Positions 60,609 to 64,000 of a stretch of DNA of 64,000 bases are shown in pieces. The notes beneath the pieces were generated by a model that ran no database searches, was not told the DNA's origin, and worked only from the letters and a program-made list of their open reading frames with translations. The DNA is from Bombus terrestris (lineage: Eukaryota; Arthropoda; Insecta; Hymenoptera; Apidae), in the NCBI RefSeq assembly GCF_910591885.1, contig NC_063283.1:2961001-3025000 (forward strand). Direction: 5' to 3'. Each line of letters starts with the position of its first letter. The first letter of the stretch is position 1. The translations under genes and the position numbers were made by a program.

Positions 60609-63555
60609 CGCCGTGAAATTGCAATAATAAGAGTAAAGTAATTTCCTTCGATTGTTCTAAGGATTAAATTTAATAGAACATTTATAATCTTAATTATGAC
60701 AAGGATTACAGAATTAACGGCAGAGAGTCGTCTTTTCTGTTTTAACTAGCCTGCGGATTTTCATGCAAATGCATACTTTTATAAACCTAATTAAACAAAT
60801 GGGATCTACGTATAAATTTACCTCGTTCGCTGAATATTATAAAAAATATTATACTTTGGATATCGTCGCACGTTATGTGCATCGTTGAAATTTGAAACTT
60901 CCTATGAATTTATAAAATCGTTATAGAAATCCGCGATCTAATTATAACTTCGGAAACGTAATAAAAATATAAATCTTTCGATTGTATTGCGGCAAATGTC
61001 TAAATACTTATGGACGGTGGTATACTTTGTCCTCCATTCTAATACTAAAAACCGGAAACGATCCTAGCGATTAAGAGTTACGTAAGAAAGTTTCGTTTGA
61101 AACACGATTAGCACGAAACAGAAGGCAGTCCGGAGAAATATACGGTGGCCCTAAAAGTCGGCGATTAATGCGACGATTAACGCCGAGCTGCGATAAATTC
61201 TTAACGAGCCTGCAAGCACGTACAATAAGTTCTCGAACAAATACGAGGCCCCGTGCGTTTCAAACGTTTCGAAATTATCCTGAGCAAACTCGCAAGGAAT
61301 GCGAGCTAATTCGTTTAAGGCGCAGCGTAGTTATCCTTTAACAGATTGGCTGCCACGGTGGTTATCACGGACTCGCGTACTTTTCTGAACTTTTTAAAAC
61401 CATTAAAATAAGATAAATCTCACGGAGCGAAAAATATTCAACAACTCGAATGACTTACAACGTTGTTAGAGAGAAGGCGTGCAAATGCAATAATTAATAA
61501 CAATTTTGGAAAAAGTGCAATGTCACGGTGCAGTAGGCGAGTCGTTCAGAAGCCACACTGATCGATGTCTTTTTAAATTTATATTGGAATTTACCATTAT
61601 TTGTCATCGGTTTCTTCGATAAATGCTTATCGAAGTTAATCTCATGGAAGCTTATGGAAGCTTAAGTTAAGCTTATGGAAGTTAATCATTTGTTTCCTAA
61701 AAATTGTATATTAATCGTTCGCTTAAGTAATGAAATAAAAAAATTAATAAAAAGTGGAGTTGTCGTATTTTAATCTATCAAGGCTCCTAGAATAAAATAT
61801 ATCAAATTCGCGTGACAGTCAACGCGTTAAGCGTATAGTATCGAAATAACCGACTCGATCGCAGCTGTCAGGTTGCATTCCGGCGAGTTAACGCGTGTAC
61901 TTGAAACCGTGGTATACGGAGAGAGCCGAGGTTAAAGTACCGTAACGACTAGTCTCTCAGATTTCCAAGGTTTATTATAAATCTCATTTTCTATATACAT
62001 TATTCATACATGGTTTCGATCTTTCCTGTTTGTGTTCTCGCTTAATGTAACATGTAGAAAAGTGCATGGAGTGATTACGTGTTTGGCCCTGATGAATTTT
62101 AACAGTTGCACTCGAAGTATGAGCATATGAATTTCTACGTAGAAGATGAACGTGCCTCTGTTATTCGATCAAATAATGTCATGGAGAGCAGTTTGAAAAA
62201 TACGTCATACGTATCTATCTATGTATTTCTGTGTATTTACCGTACATGTAATGGTAAAAAGTGAACTTTACGGCTTTGGTCGAAACACTCGACAGTCTCG
62301 TACTCGCAACACGTAATAACGCGAGCTCTGTCGAGTCTCGAGTATTTACATCGAATTTAATAAACTTTTGATCTCAAATGTTTCGCATTGTTCCATCTAC
62401 ATAACAATCGACGATCAATTGTTCAACAAAGAACAGTACCGAGCACGCTTCACGGACAGCGACGAGCTGTGGAATCGCACGCGATTTCCTTCCAAATCGT
62501 TTCGAATCCTTCGTAATATAAGTCAATATACTGCTACTTTTTAAATAAAATAACGTGCGTTGTATTTATCTTTCGCAAGAAGTTCACATTGTATCGAGTC
62601 ATCGCTCTAGAAAATAAAATTAATATTTAATTAATTATGAAGCTAGAGAAATGACACTTTCGAAGATCGAAACAGGTCCAAATTTCCAAAATCTTGACTT
62701 ATATGACTACTATGACTTTCGATCCACCGAATGAAGACCACACAGGGAAAATGTAGTAGATCTATGTTCCTTGATTTTCTGATTTTTATCCCACTTAGTG
62801 GCATAAAAATGTATTTTGATATGGAATACTTAAAAATGGAAATAATCTGATAGAAGATGTAAGCACTTTGAAACTAGGTGATAAATCCATGATGTTTCGT
62901 AATACACGAATAATATTGATTTAGCTGTTGTATCTTTTACATGTTCCATGATACCTTTTACATGTTCAAGAGAAGAACGCATTTAATTCCAAAATCAAAT
63001 GCAAAAGTAAATCTTCATATAGAATCGATCGAAAATAGATCGAGTCCCAAAATTGTTCCATAAAAGGAAGGAATTACGTGACTTATGATGTTTTCGATTG
63101 TGGCCTTCATAGAGAAATTTATTCGACGTCGATTGACAAATCTAATATTTTTAAATATTTTTAGCTTCATCGCTGAACATGACAAGCGCTGTCCATAAAA
63201 TACGAGCTATCTCGTAACAATGATTTATCCTATATAAATATGTAAAATTACCACTACGATCTCGTTAGTTTGAGATTTTCGTGAATTCCGCGATAAAAAT
63301 TATGTAAGCTCTAGAATTGCTTCGACAAACGGACGTACAGGGTAAACGTAATTTATACAATACCCTCAAGTTTCAAATTGACTTAGTTACCTCGTTCATC
63401 GAAACGTAAACTTATTCCTCCTAAAAAATGTATTCTCTGATGCTAATCGACTTACGTCTACACTGTGAGAAAATATAATTTATAACGTCAAAAAGTAAAA
63501 CAATTTGTTGCATCGAATCTCTTATAATATGTAAACTGAGGCGGACGAAACAGAC

Positions 63556-63575
63556 AAAAAAAAAAAAAAAAAAAA
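63556..63575. repeat. Poly-A run
   Basis: 20 consecutive A residues in AT-rich sequence, with no recognised element beside it. Confidence 0.9.
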
Positions 63576-64000
63576 GGAAATCACAATTTATTTTTCCGTT
63601 GACTCGCGAACAATGTTATCTTGTACATAAACGAGAATCGATCGATGCGATCAAACTAACGCACGCGAACGATATATAGCATATTCGAAAAATATATCTT
63701 ATCCATTGTATGATTATATACCGTAATACCGTGAATTTCCTATTCGATGAAATAGCTTTTTCAAGTGACGAGAAGGGGGATTCTACCATTACATATTTCC
63801 TATAATTACATTCTGTTGTTTGTATAAAATATACTCGACCGCTAGTTACAAATATAAGACTTAATAATATACACATAATATATATAGTCAAAGTTTAAAA
63901 GGTTATTCATTAAGAACGCGATGTCTTTTCATGAGCCTCTGAAGTGTAGAATTGCACGGTCTATTATACGTAACTCGTATGAAGAGTAAAAATGCTTTAG

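Larger units (their letters stand above)
58831..64000. other. Non-coding stretch, no gene recognised
   Basis: AT-rich sequence with two more Tc1-like terminal motifs (60121-60140 inverted and about 60996-61014), a TC microsatellite and a poly-A run. The minus-strand open frame at 63616-63891 (91 codons, hydrophobic) is unsupported. Confidence 0.45.

Overview
This looks like nuclear DNA from an insect, most likely a bee or a close hymenopteran relative. It is AT-rich with many CpG dinucleotides. Its one clear gene has spliced GT-AG introns. It carries TA-flanked mariner-type miniature elements, including a terminus (TTGGGTTGGCAACTAAGT type) known from mellifera-subfamily mariners. There is no sign of operons, ribosome binding sites or any prokaryotic organisation.

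I can support only one protein-coding gene. It lies on the + strand in five coding exons between 34295 and 55733 and encodes 601 residues. All four splice junctions keep the reading frame. The last two exons (residues about 405-598) resemble the C-terminal domain of mitochondria-eating protein (Mieap/SPATA18), and the middle exon is a predicted coiled coil. The introns are 889, 2410, 4565 and 11769 bp long. The last intron separates the two halves of the Mieap-like domain and is full of repeats.

From 1 to about 34 kb the sequence is non-coding. It holds mariner-derived miniature elements (4.7, 5.5, 6.2, 15.1 and 32.8 kb), a possible inverted-repeat element (14.2 kb), a decayed mariner-like transposase (21.5-21.9 kb), a 245-bp tandem duplication (22.2 kb), a dispersed 155-bp repeat pair (28.0 and 29.0 kb) and a three-unit 315-bp array (31.1-32.1 kb). 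A CpG-rich stretch at 33.6-34.2 kb leads into the gene.

Inside the gene, intron 3 carries a 228-bp TA-flanked element with long inverted ends. Intron 4 carries three more copies of the mariner-like family, a 163-bp array that becomes more degenerate towards its left end, and a 43-bp array with a palindrome in each unit.

Downstream of the gene are an array of about 200-bp units, each with a perfect 5' splice-site-like motif, a degenerate CACAAA-rich tract and several Tc1-like terminal motifs. I saw no second conserved gene, tRNA, rRNA or CRISPR. I found no clearly new multi-gene system. The most interesting items are the Mieap-like gene and the miniature-element families around it.
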